Shown in pieces: positions 56,590 to 64,000 of a DNA stretch of 64,000 nucleotides. Under the pieces are notes generated by a model. The model was given only the letters and a program-made list of their open reading frames with translations. It was not told where the DNA came from and ran no database searches. The stretch comes from Hyphomonas sp. CY54-11-8 (lineage in GTDB: Bacteria > Pseudomonadota > Alphaproteobacteria > Caulobacterales > Hyphomonadaceae). Position 1 is the stretch's first letter; each line of letters opens with the position of its first letter. The translations under genes were made by a program, and so were the position numbers. The stretch covers positions 124,001 through 188,000 of the forward strand of contig NZ_AWFD01000036.1 in assembly GCF_000682735.1 (NCBI RefSeq), given 5' to 3'.

Positions 56590-58125
56590 TTAGTCTTCGC
56601 TGATGTCGATGGTGCGGTAGGTCGTGATCTGGCCCACACGCACAGCGATCAGTACTTTGGTCCGGTCCGCCTTCTTGGCGGCATCGATGGCCTTCTTCAG
56701 AACCTCAACGCTCGAGACCGGCTCATTGTTGGCTTCCAGGATGACCATGCCGCGCTGCAGGCCGGCCTCTTCGATCGCTCCGCCACGCTCAACCTCTGAA
56801 ATCACGAGACCGGCTTCGTCCTTGTCGAGGCCGAGACGCTGGCGCATCTCGTCGTCGAGCGGAATGAAGGTCACGCCGAGTGATTCCATGGTGGCTTCGT
56901 CGGCATTGTCGCCGGAGCCTTCGGACAGGGCCGAAGCCGGAATGCGCTGGGCGCTGAGATTGTCGCCCCGCTCGCCGACGACGACATTGATCGTCTGACG
57001 CTTGCCGCCACGCATGATGTCGAACTTGTTCGATGTGTTGGCGATCAGACGGCCGACAAGGCGGGTCGTCGAGGTCGCATCGCTGACCTTCTGGCCATTG
57101 ACCGACAGGATGATGTCGCCACGCTGGAGGCCGCCTTTGGCCGCCGGGCTGTTTTCGGTCACGTCAGCGATGATGGAGCCATCATTGTTGTCCATGCCCT
57201 GGGCCTCAGCCATGTCTTCGGTGAGGTCCTGGATCTGGACACCCAGCCAGCCGCGGGAGACATGACCATCCTTGATGATGGCCTGGGTCACTTCCTGGGC
57301 CAGCTCGGCCGGGATCGCGAAACCGATACCGACCGAACCGCCGGTGGGCGACAGGATCTGCGTGTTCACACCGACGACATTGCCGTGCAGGTCGAAGGTC
57401 GGGCCGCCGGAGTTGCCGCGGTTGATCGCAGCATCAATCTGGAGAAAGTCCGTATACGGGCTGTCATTGCCGAGCTCCCGGCCATCGGCCGAAAGGATGC
57501 CTGCCGTCGCCGTACCGCTGAATCCGAACGGGTTGCCGAGGGCCACGACCCAGTCGCCCTTGCGGAGATTATGGGAGTTGCCGAAACGCACATAGGGGTA
57601 TGTCCCCTTATCCTTCACCTTGATAACGGCGAGGTCTGTATCGGGATCAGTGCCGATGAGTTCGGCTTCCAGTTCAGCCCCGTCCTTCGTTACCACTTCA
57701 ATCTGGACGGCGTTCTCGACCACGTGATTGTTGGTCACGATGTAGCCGTCCTGCGAAATGAAGAAGCCGGAGCCGAGCGAACGCGCTTCGCGGGTCTGCG
57801 GCTCCTCGCCTTGTTCTTCTTGCTGGCGGCGCTGCTCAAGGAAGTCGTCGAGCCCCGGCAGACCGCGGAACTGTTCGAAGAATTCCTGCATGTCGCCCAT
57901 GTCGTTGACCTGGCGTTCGGATACCACGTTCACGCTGACGACGGCGGGTTCGACGCGTTCGATCAGGTCGGCAAAGCTCATCGGCGCGCCCGCAGGCGCC
58001 TGGATCGCGATCGGCTGAGCGCCGGCCTCTGGGCTGAGAATCTGAGGCGCGATCGACAAGGTCCCAACCGCTGCGGCTCCGAAAAGCGCTGCAACCAGTG
58101 CCTGCCGAGAAATGCCAAGTTTCAT
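56590..58125 (-). CDS. DegP/HtrA-type (Do family) periplasmic serine protease
   Basis: 511 residues from ATG 58125, which has GGAGAGA upstream. An N-terminal signal or anchor (about 7-28) precedes a trypsin-like domain with triad H134 (TNNHVV), D164 (TDLAVIKV) and S239 (RGNSGGPTFD), then two PDZ domains (GWLGVQIQDLTED and the C-terminal LGVTFIPLDDEMR region). It degrades or refolds damaged envelope proteins. In this cluster it separates ccmH from the two-component genes. Confidence 0.95.
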   Translation of the reverse strand: MKLGISRQALVAALFGAAAVGTLSIAPQILSPEAGAQPIAIQAPAGAPMSFADLIERVEPAVVSVNVVSERQVNDMGDMQEFFEQFRGLPGLDDFLEQRRQQEEQGEEPQTREARSLGSGFFISQDGYIVTNNHVVENAVQIEVVTKDGAELEAELIGTDPDTDLAVIKVKDKGTYPYVRFGNSHNLRKGDWVVALGNPFGFSGTATAGILSADGRELGNDSPYTDFLQIDAAINRGNSGGPTFDLHGNVVGVNTQILSPTGGSVGIGFAIPAELAQEVTQAIIKDGHVSRGWLGVQIQDLTEDMAEAQGMDNNDGSIIADVTENSPAAKGGLQRGDIILSVNGQKVSDATSTTRLVGRLIANTSNKFDIMRGGKRQTINVVVGERGDNLSAQRIPASALSEGSGDNADEATMESLGVTFIPLDDEMRQRLGLDKDEAGLVISEVERGGAIEEAGLQRGMVILEANNEPVSSVEVLKKAIDAAKKADRTKVLIAVRVGQITTYRTIDISED

Positions 58126-58777
58126 GATTTCTCTCTCCAACTCTCTGAAATATCGCCGTTTGTCCGGTCGGACGTTACATAATCATACGAGAACGAATGT
58201 GGTCATTAAAAGACAGTAAGTCGAATGGAATCAGGAGATCACGCCGGTGCCCAGGAACGGACCGACGCTCTGTCCGATCAGCTCATTTCCGGCAGGCGAG
58301 GAATGGAGAGGAATCCGATCGAGGCCCGGCCGCGCCTGGAAAACTCTTCTCAACCAGCCGCCGAATGATGGGGTCGACAAAATTCTGAAACTTCAAATCT
58401 TATCAGATTTAAACATACCGTTAGTATGACTAAATCGAAAAAGCCCTTGAAATACTACAGTTTGCGAGACATACTTGTTTTCACTATAGATCAGAAGGGG
58501 CTGATTTGTGCGCTTGATTAACCGCATGCCAGACAGGCTGTTGCGTCATCGCGCCTATGCCTCAAACCAGTTGCCGGCGCTGGAAGGGCCCAATCCCCGG
58601 GCCTACCGGTGTCAATCACCACTTCGTACGTCTTGCCTACTGCCAAGGTGGCTTGCGAAGTCCCATTCAGACGTCAAGCAATGTCCCCACCCAGCCTGAC
58701 GGCTATTCCCACGGGGGTCGGCGCCGGCAAACCCTGCCCCTCACAATTTCGAGATCCTGTCTGAATGGCAGGCGGGG
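58126..58777. other. 652-base stretch with no supportable gene
   Basis: Short plus-strand frames at 58508-58699 and 58557-58940 have no recognisable product, and the second runs into ccmH. The 58380-58500 part is clearly AT-richer than its surroundings and contains two adjacent perfect inverted repeats, AAATCT-TATC-AGATTT and CATAC-CGTTA-GTATG. CAGACGTC occurs twice about 114 bases apart. It may hold promoter signals for degP or be the residue of a lost element. Confidence 0.5.
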
Positions 58778-59176
58778 TCAGACGTCTTCCGATTCGATCT
58801 GGTCCACGACTGTCCGCTTCCGCCGTGCGGTGAGGAAGCCGATGAGTCCGCCGATGGCGAGCAGGAGAAACGGACCAAGCCAGAGCAGCATGCCGCTCAG
58901 ATTGTTTCCCTTCGGGCGGAACAGCACGAACTCGCCATAGCGGCTTTCAAACCAGTCGCGCACTTCCTGGTCGGTAGACCCTTCGCCGACCATTTCGCGA
59001 ATGCGGGTCCGCATATCCTCGGCGATCGGCGCAGCGGATTGGGAGACGGGTTCATTCTCGCACGCCACGCAGCGCAGCTCCCGCATCAGCGCCTGCGCGC
59101 GGGCCTCCTCCGCCGGATTATCCAGCGGAACATCGGCCGCCAGTGCGATCACGAGAGACAGGAACAACGCCTTCAT
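58778..59176 (-). CDS. ccmH: Cytochrome c maturation protein CcmH
   Basis: 132 residues. A signal peptide, the periplasmic LRCVACENEPV motif with redox pair C36/C39, and a C-terminal transmembrane helix (about 98-117) match CcmH/CycL. It reduces the apocytochrome CxxCH cysteines for heme attachment. The common LRCxxCQN motif here has Glu in place of Gln. It overlaps the ccmF stop by four bases. Confidence 0.94.
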   Translation of the reverse strand: MKALFLSLVIALAADVPLDNPAEEARAQALMRELRCVACENEPVSQSAAPIAEDMRTRIREMVGEGSTDQEVRDWFESRYGEFVLFRPKGNNLSGMLLWLGPFLLLAIGGLIGFLTARRKRTVVDQIESEDV

Positions 59177-61053
59177 CGCTTGACCTTCACCATGCTGAGA
59201 CAGCCGCCGAGGCCAATCAGCAGTACGCCAAAGTATACGAAATCAATCAGCGGATTGAAGTAGACCCGGAAAACCCAGCGTGCCTGCCCGTCCACGACAC
59301 GCTGCTCGCCAAGCGCCGCATAAAGATCGCCCGTGCCGGTCTTGAAGATCGCGGTCTCGGTCGTCGGCATGCGCGCGGCAGGATAGTAGCGCTTCATCGG
59401 CTGCAGCACGGTCGTCACACCGCCCTTCACGGCGGTCAGCACCGCCTTGTCCGCATACCAGTTCGGCCCCTCGATGGAGCGGACATCTTCCAGAGTCAGG
59501 GTCCAGCCAGCCGCCTCGCCCGATCCGCCTTCTGCCAGCGCAACCGTGGTTTCATACCGTTCGGTCGTTTCGATCACGGCGCCGATGATGAACAGGCCGA
59601 TCCCCATATGGGCGAGGGTCATGCCCCAGACGCGCGGGGAAACGCGGAACACGCGCTTCAGCGTGACGGCACGGCGCCGCAGTTCCCACAAGGCACCGCC
59701 GATCAGCCAGACGCCAAGCGCCAGCCCAAATGCCGCGCCCAGTGAAATCTTCCAGATGCCAATACCCAGCGCGGCAAACACGGCGACCAGTGCGGCACCT
59801 GCGATGGCCCAGCGCGTCCACTGCTTCAGATCCGCCTTGCCCCACGCCCAGTTCTGGGCGACGGGCAGCAGGACGAGCAGGACCGCCAGGATGGGCACGA
59901 AAGTCAGCCGGAAATATGGTTCGCCTACGGACATGGTGCGTCCAGCGGCTTCGGCCATCAGCGGGAAAAGTGTGCCCAGCAATACGGTCAGCGCTGCCAC
60001 GATAAGCACGATGTTATTGGCCATCAACGCGCCTTCGCGGCTAACAATCAGCCAGGGCTTGGCGCCTTTCAGGGAAGGCCCGCGCCAGACGAACAGGCCC
60101 AGGGCGAGCACGCCATAGACCATCAGTCCGAACAGAAGGATCGTTCCACGCTCCGGATCAACAGCAAAGGCATGAACGGAAGTCAGCACACCGGAGCGCA
60201 CGAGGAAGGCGCCCATGATCGAGAACAGGAACGCCAGCACGGACAAAAGCGCCGTCCAGGCCGCAAAGTTTTCGCGCTTTTCCGTGACGATCACGGAGTG
60301 CAGCAAGGCCGCTCCGATCAGCCAGGGCATGAGGGACGCATTCTCCACCGGGTCCCAGAACCACCAGCCGCCCCAGCCAAGCTCGTAATAGGCCCAGTAG
60401 GATCCCAGCGCGATGCCCAAGGTCAGGGGCACAAAGGCGGCGAGCGACCAGCGCCGGGCTTCCTTCGCCCACACCCGGTCAATGCGCCCATCCATCATGC
60501 CGGCCGCAGCGAGCGCGAAAACGAAGGAGTACCCGACATAGCCGAGATACAGCATCGGCGGATGGAAGGAGAGTGCCGGGTCCTGCAGGAGCGGGTTCAG
60601 CCCCGCCCCCTGAAAGGGCGCCGGGTCGAGGCGCAGATAAGGTGAGGACGCAAACAGCAGGTAGCCCATCGCGCCGGCGGTCAGGAACCCCTGCACGCCG
60701 AGCGCATGGGCCTCGAAATTCACACGTCCCGTCTTCATCAGGGCAGCCGCCGCTGCGCCGAACGCAAAGGTCACCAGCGCCCAGAGCGCCATGGAGCCTT
60801 CATGGTTTCCCCATGTGCCGGCAATCTTGTAGAGCATCGGCTTCAGCGTGTGGGAGTTGTTCGCCACAAGCAGGAGCGAAAAGTCCGAAACGGCAAAGGC
60901 ATGCACCAGCGTGAGGAACGAAAACGCCATCAGGCCAAAACCGGTCACGGCGGACATGCCTGCCCACCGGCGATCGCCCTTCAGGCCGAAGATCGTCTGC
61001 GCCAGCGCGGCGCCGAGCGCCAGGAAGGCCGCGAAATGCCCGGCTTCGATCAT
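59173..61053 (-). CDS. ccmF: Heme lyase subunit CcmF
   Basis: 626 residues with many transmembrane helices. The WWD heme-handling motif is WGGWWFWDPVENASLMPW at about 230-247, and the NSHTLKPMLYKIAGTWGNHEGS stretch carries conserved His residues. It couples heme from CcmE to apocytochrome c in the periplasm. It overlaps ccmE and ccmH by four bases each. Confidence 0.96.
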   Translation of the reverse strand: MIEAGHFAAFLALGAALAQTIFGLKGDRRWAGMSAVTGFGLMAFSFLTLVHAFAVSDFSLLLVANNSHTLKPMLYKIAGTWGNHEGSMALWALVTFAFGAAAAALMKTGRVNFEAHALGVQGFLTAGAMGYLLFASSPYLRLDPAPFQGAGLNPLLQDPALSFHPPMLYLGYVGYSFVFALAAAGMMDGRIDRVWAKEARRWSLAAFVPLTLGIALGSYWAYYELGWGGWWFWDPVENASLMPWLIGAALLHSVIVTEKRENFAAWTALLSVLAFLFSIMGAFLVRSGVLTSVHAFAVDPERGTILLFGLMVYGVLALGLFVWRGPSLKGAKPWLIVSREGALMANNIVLIVAALTVLLGTLFPLMAEAAGRTMSVGEPYFRLTFVPILAVLLVLLPVAQNWAWGKADLKQWTRWAIAGAALVAVFAALGIGIWKISLGAAFGLALGVWLIGGALWELRRRAVTLKRVFRVSPRVWGMTLAHMGIGLFIIGAVIETTERYETTVALAEGGSGEAAGWTLTLEDVRSIEGPNWYADKAVLTAVKGGVTTVLQPMKRYYPAARMPTTETAIFKTGTGDLYAALGEQRVVDGQARWVFRVYFNPLIDFVYFGVLLIGLGGCLSMVKVKR

Positions 61054-61475
61054 CCGCCGATTGCCTCGGGGCGCAGTTCGCGCGGCTGGTAGTTCTCGTC
61101 ATGCTTCGCCAGGATCTGGCGGGCGGTGAATGTGCCGTCGGGACTGAACTGGCCGATAGCAACAACGCCCTGCCCTTCGCGGAACAGGTCCGGCGCAATA
61201 CCGGTGAACGCGACCTTGATGTCGGCGTCGCTGTTGTCCATCACAGTGAACATCATGGTGGCGCCATCCGCCGAATAGGTCAGCGACCCCGGCTCGACCC
61301 AGCCGCCGACTTTCACCTCACGCCCCTCTTTTGGCAGGCCTTTCTCGGCCAGCGTTTGGGGTGTGTAGAAAAGGTTGGCATTCTGGCGCAGGGCCATGAA
61401 GGCAAGCCCCGCCGCAGCCAGCAGCAGGACGGCGGCGATGCCAAACGTGTAGAGTCGTCGAGTGCGTGCGCGCAT
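61050..61475 (-). CDS. ccmE: Heme chaperone CcmE
   Basis: 141 residues. One N-terminal transmembrane helix (about 10-28) is followed by the OB-fold (VKVGGWVEPGSLTYSADG, VAFTGIAPDLFREGQGVVAIG). The covalent heme-binding H125 and Y129 lie in LAKHDENYQP. It hands heme to CcmF. ccmI, often found just upstream in Alphaproteobacteria, is absent here. Confidence 0.96.
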   Translation of the reverse strand: MRARTRRLYTFGIAAVLLLAAAGLAFMALRQNANLFYTPQTLAEKGLPKEGREVKVGGWVEPGSLTYSADGATMMFTVMDNSDADIKVAFTGIAPDLFREGQGVVAIGQFSPDGTFTARQILAKHDENYQPRELRPEAIGG

Positions 61476-61590
61476 GCCGGTCTTATAGAGCGACCCGCGC
61501 CAAATTGGGAGTGCGGCAGATGCATCCGGCGCGGGCGAGACCCTGACGCCCGTATGGGCAGGCTGGAAAGGCCTGAACCCAATAGAGACG

Positions 61591-61605
61591 TGGCTGTCTA
61601 ATTGC
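61591..61605 (+). promoter_or_regulatory. Sigma-54-like -24/-12 promoter element before the [FeFe]-hydrogenase gene
   Basis: TGGC (61591-61594) and TTGC (61602-61605) are 7 bases apart, giving the GG-N10-GC spacing of sigma-54 promoters (consensus TGGCACG-N4-TTGC). The predicted start is near 61617, 46 bases upstream of the ATG. A TATACT at 61618-61623 has no good -35, so a sigma-70 promoter is less well supported. Confidence 0.4.
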
Positions 61606-61662
61606 GGGCTGTGCGTTTATACTGGGGATTATGACGCCTGCAGCATTTGAGACCTTTTTCGG

Positions 61663-63735
61663 ATGATCGAACTGACGATCAATGGGCGGCTGGTCGAAAT
61701 AGCCGAGGGTGCCACGCTGCTCGATGCTGCCAGCAAAGCAGGCATCCATATCCCCACGCTTTGCCATTATCCGGGCCTGCCGTCCCATTCGGTCTGCCGG
61801 ATGTGCCTGGTCGAGGTTGAAGGCGAGACAAAGCCGCGGCCAGCCTGCACGACTCCGGCGAATCAAGGCGACGTCGTCGAAACGGATTCAGATGCACTTC
61901 GGGAATTCCGGCAGAGCAATGGAGAGTGGCTGTTAGCCCGCCACCCGAACGACTGCATGCGATGCGAGGTCAACGGGTCCTGCAAACTGCAGAGTCTTGT
62001 CGCTGAAAACCAGTGGGAGGAGCGCTGGGAGGAAATTCCCCCGGGATCTGCCGCACATCCTGAACATTCATCAGCTGACCACACGTCGCCCAGCATATGG
62101 CGGGACCTGTCCAAATGTATCGAGTGCGGCCTGTGTGCCGAAGCCTGCGGCGAGGCCGGCCAGCAGCAATACGTGATCGGGTTTGCCGAACGCGGAGACG
62201 AACGCCTACCCGTCACCGTCTTCGACGACCCATTGTCTGAAACCCAGTGCATTTCCTGCGGTCAATGCACGCTGGTCTGTCCGGTCGGCGCCCTGATAGA
62301 GGCGCCGCATTGGCACGACGTTCTGCATACGCTCGACGCGCGCAAACGCACCTCTGTCGTCCAGGTTGCGCCAGCCACACGTATCGCGATCAGCGAAGAG
62401 TTCGGCATGGCGCCCGGGACTGTCAGCACCGGCAGGCTGATCAATGCGCTGAGGCAGCTCGGGTTCGATTATGTCTTCGATACGAATTTTACAGCTGACC
62501 TGACCATCATGGAGGAAGGGACGGAGCTGCTGACCCGTCTGGAAACACAGACGGACCTTCCACTGTTCACATCCTGCTGTCCGGGGTGGGTGAACTGGCT
62601 TGAGCTCAACCGGCCCGATCTCCTTCAGCATCTCAGCACGACGAAATCCCCCCAGCAGATGCATGGCGCCATCGCAAAGCGGGGCCATTTCGCGCGATCC
62701 CTCGGACCGGAATTCGCCGAGGGAAAAACGGAGCCCTATGTTGTCAGCGTTATGCCGTGTACGGCTAAAAAAGACGAGGCCTTGCGGCCGGGTATGTCCG
62801 GTGACGTGGATCATGTGTTGACCACGCGGGAACTCGCCCGGATGATCCGGTCCCGGGGCATTGCATTTGGCGCCCTTTCCGAAGACGGCAGTTTCGACAG
62901 CCCGCTCGGCCAGAGCACAGGCGCAGCGCAGATCTTCGGCGCCTCTGGCGGTGTGATGGAAGCGATGGTTCGTACCGCAGCCCACCTCACAGGGCAGGAA
63001 GACCAGGTTCCGCTGGAGTGGCAGCAATTGCGTGACGTGCGCGAAGCCGTAAAGACGGCGACCATTCCCGGCATCGGAACCGTAGCGGTCTGCAATGGCA
63101 TTGCCGCGGCTCAGCGCATGCTGGAGACAGACGCATGGCGCACGGCATATGTGGCCATCGAGGTCATGGCCTGTTCGGGCGGATGTCTGGGCGGCGGCGG
63201 CGAGCCGAAATCCATGGACCCTGATGTCCTGAAAAAACGCAGCAAAGCGATCTACGACATCGATGTCAAAGCCCCGCGCAGGCGCTCCTATGAGAACCCT
63301 GACGTCCGGAAACTGTACGATACGGAACTTGGGGAGCCGAACTCGATAGCCGCGCACGCCCTGCTGCACACCACCCACACGGCAAGGCGCTCAGACCGAT
63401 CGCTGCTGGCGCGGTTTCTCGATTGCGTGGACCGGCGCGATGCCGAGGCCGCCGCAAGCCTGTTCCATCCGGACGGCGTCTGGTCCACCGCCTCACCCTT
63501 CGGCGATATCCGGGGCGCAGACAACATAGCGGCGCTCATCCGCAGCGGCCTGCCACCCAGGAAATTCGGCCCTCATTTTGTGCGGCATCATCTGGAGCCG
63601 CCTGCCGTGCCAGATGATCTCGTCGTCGTTACGCCTGATGGCCAGCGATGCCGGTTCAGCATGGAAACATGTTCGATAGATGCGGATGGACGATCCCGGG
63701 TCGGGATCAGAACCCTCGAACGCCACATCCTCTAA
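61663..63735 (+). CDS. [FeFe]-hydrogenase, group A, M3 (CpI-like) type, with a C-terminal SnoaL/NTF2-like extension
   Basis: 690 residues in five parts. (1) Plant-type [2Fe-2S] domain: C34, C45, C48, C62. (2) His-Cys3 [4Fe-4S]: H94, C98, C101, C107. (3) Two [4Fe-4S] clusters: C152, C155, C158 with C206, and C196, C199, C202 with C162. (4) H-domain with L1 TSCCPGW (proton-transfer C305, cluster ligand C306), L2 MPCTAKKDEA (C366, K369), L3 EVMACSGGCLGGGGEP (C504, C508), plus TIMEEGTEL and KSPQQ. The small-subunit-like end (NPDVRKLYDTELGEP...AHALLHT) closes the hydrogenase at about 572. (5) Residues 577-690: SLLARFLDCVDRRDAEAAASLF, DGVW, IRGADNIAAL and closing strands, typical of NTF2/SnoaL folds. 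The predicted reaction is reversible H2 oxidation/proton reduction, with ferredoxin or similar as partner. No Shine-Dalgarno is evident. Maturases HydE/F/G are not in the window. Confidence 0.93.
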   Translation: MIELTINGRLVEIAEGATLLDAASKAGIHIPTLCHYPGLPSHSVCRMCLVEVEGETKPRPACTTPANQGDVVETDSDALREFRQSNGEWLLARHPNDCMRCEVNGSCKLQSLVAENQWEERWEEIPPGSAAHPEHSSADHTSPSIWRDLSKCIECGLCAEACGEAGQQQYVIGFAERGDERLPVTVFDDPLSETQCISCGQCTLVCPVGALIEAPHWHDVLHTLDARKRTSVVQVAPATRIAISEEFGMAPGTVSTGRLINALRQLGFDYVFDTNFTADLTIMEEGTELLTRLETQTDLPLFTSCCPGWVNWLELNRPDLLQHLSTTKSPQQMHGAIAKRGHFARSLGPEFAEGKTEPYVVSVMPCTAKKDEALRPGMSGDVDHVLTTRELARMIRSRGIAFGALSEDGSFDSPLGQSTGAAQIFGASGGVMEAMVRTAAHLTGQEDQVPLEWQQLRDVREAVKTATIPGIGTVAVCNGIAAAQRMLETDAWRTAYVAIEVMACSGGCLGGGGEPKSMDPDVLKKRSKAIYDIDVKAPRRRSYENPDVRKLYDTELGEPNSIAAHALLHTTHTARRSDRSLLARFLDCVDRRDAEAAASLFHPDGVWSTASPFGDIRGADNIAALIRSGLPPRKFGPHFVRHHLEPPAVPDDLVVVTPDGQRCRFSMETCSIDADGRSRVGIRTLERHIL

Positions 63736-63834
63736 AACAGGCCGGCGTCAACGTTCCGAACCACGCCATCACAGCTCGCGTGGCACGCGAATTGCTACTG
63801 GTTTCCCTTTCCGCTTCGGCCTGGGAGACCCGTA

Positions 63835-64000
63835 TTGCGCCAGCTTAGAATCTTTGGCGATCTCACCGTCCAGGTGGGGATCATCCTGATCAGTGTGGCG
63901 GCCCTGTTGTCCCTGATGCGCGATGGGTTTCACATCTTCGTCCACGAAAGCTTCGCCTGGCTGATCGGTGTGACACAGGCTTTTTTCGGGACGCTGTTTG
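63835..64000 (+). CDS. Membrane protein of unknown function, cut by the window end
   Basis: From TTG 63835 an open frame runs off the window: a short basic start (LRQLRIFGDLT), one clear transmembrane helix (VQVGIILISVAALLSLM), a hydrophilic stretch with His residues (DGFHIFVHESF) and the start of another hydrophobic segment. The start codon is uncertain (GTG and ATG 63919 also possible), and the frame stays open upstream without a better start. It is co-oriented with the hydrogenase, 99 bases after its stop. No family is recognised. Confidence 0.4.
   Translation, partial: MRQLRIFGDLTVQVGIILISVAALLSLMRDGFHIFVHESFAWLIGVTQAFFGTLF

Noticed and set aside
61663-62300. Reading the hydrogenase as a NuoG-type NADH dehydrogenase subunit or formate dehydrogenase
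   Set aside because: The N-terminal clusters are shared with NuoG, but the three H-cluster motifs and the small-subunit-like end are specific to [FeFe]-hydrogenases, and no molybdopterin domain is present.

Overview
The window looks like chromosomal DNA of an aerobic, heterotrophic alphaproteobacterium, most likely a stalked or budding marine group such as Hyphomonadaceae (inference). The grounds are the high-GC, strongly GC3-biased coding, the split F0 operon with a separate b' gene, and gene clusters typical of Alphaproteobacteria: murA / DUF2948 / hisD / UPF0262 / infA / maf, ccmE-ccmF-ccmH / degP / response regulator / histidine kinase / glnE, and pmbA / cysQ-like / DUF4170 / ABC exporter. 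Most of it is ordinary core genome with dense, often overlapping genes.

Layout. 0-7.2 kb: a LysE-type exporter broken by an in-frame stop, mutY, a DciA/DUF721 gene divergent from mutY, two tandem DsbA-like thiol oxidoreductases and smc. 7.2-10.1 kb: the F0 operon atpI-atpB-atpE-atpF'-atpF, ending in a strong terminator. 10.2-14.4 kb (minus): pmbA, a CysQ-DUF4170 fusion and an MsbA-like ABC exporter. 14.5-19 kb: small membrane protein and lipoprotein, a dual-specificity-type phosphatase, a pilus-chaperone-like protein, a DUF6249 / ECF sigma / membrane anti-sigma candidate set and a GNAT enzyme. 19.5-23.3 kb: Ca2+/Na+ antiporter, SLC13-type permease, maf and infA; a degenerate second copy of the 3' end of maf lies on the other side of the permease. 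23.5-31.1 kb: tautomerase, winged-helix regulator, UPF0262, hisD, VOC protein, DUF2948, murA, P450, a 45-residue protein and tRNA-Thr(GGT). 31.2-41.2 kb: dicarboxylate-type symporter, M3 peptidase, glpK, a holin-like phage remnant, nitronate monooxygenase, CorC/HlyC protein, SDR and a carboxymuconolactone decarboxylase-family protein.

41.3-47.6 kb holds a Fur-box-preceded unknown protein and a methylmalonyl-CoA mutase operon (small subunit, unknown 118-residue protein, large subunit), followed by a methyltransferase, a YbjQ-type protein and a small zincin. 47.6-54.4 kb (minus): GFA protein, amidase, and a metal/envelope-stress type set (EF-hand protein, ECF sigma, anti-sigma, Spy/CnrR-like protein), then glnE. 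54.4-61.5 kb: histidine kinase, response regulator, DegP protease and cytochrome c maturation genes ccmH, ccmF, ccmE.

The most unusual gene is at the right edge, 61663-63735: a complete M3-type (CpI-like) group A [FeFe]-hydrogenase with all accessory-cluster ligands and all three H-cluster motifs, extended by about 115 C-terminal residues that look like a SnoaL/NTF2-type domain, and preceded by a sigma-54-like -24/-12 element. [FeFe]-hydrogenases are rare in Alphaproteobacteria and I know of no description of this C-terminal fusion. The window ends 265 bases after it, so the maturation genes hydE/F/G cannot be checked here.
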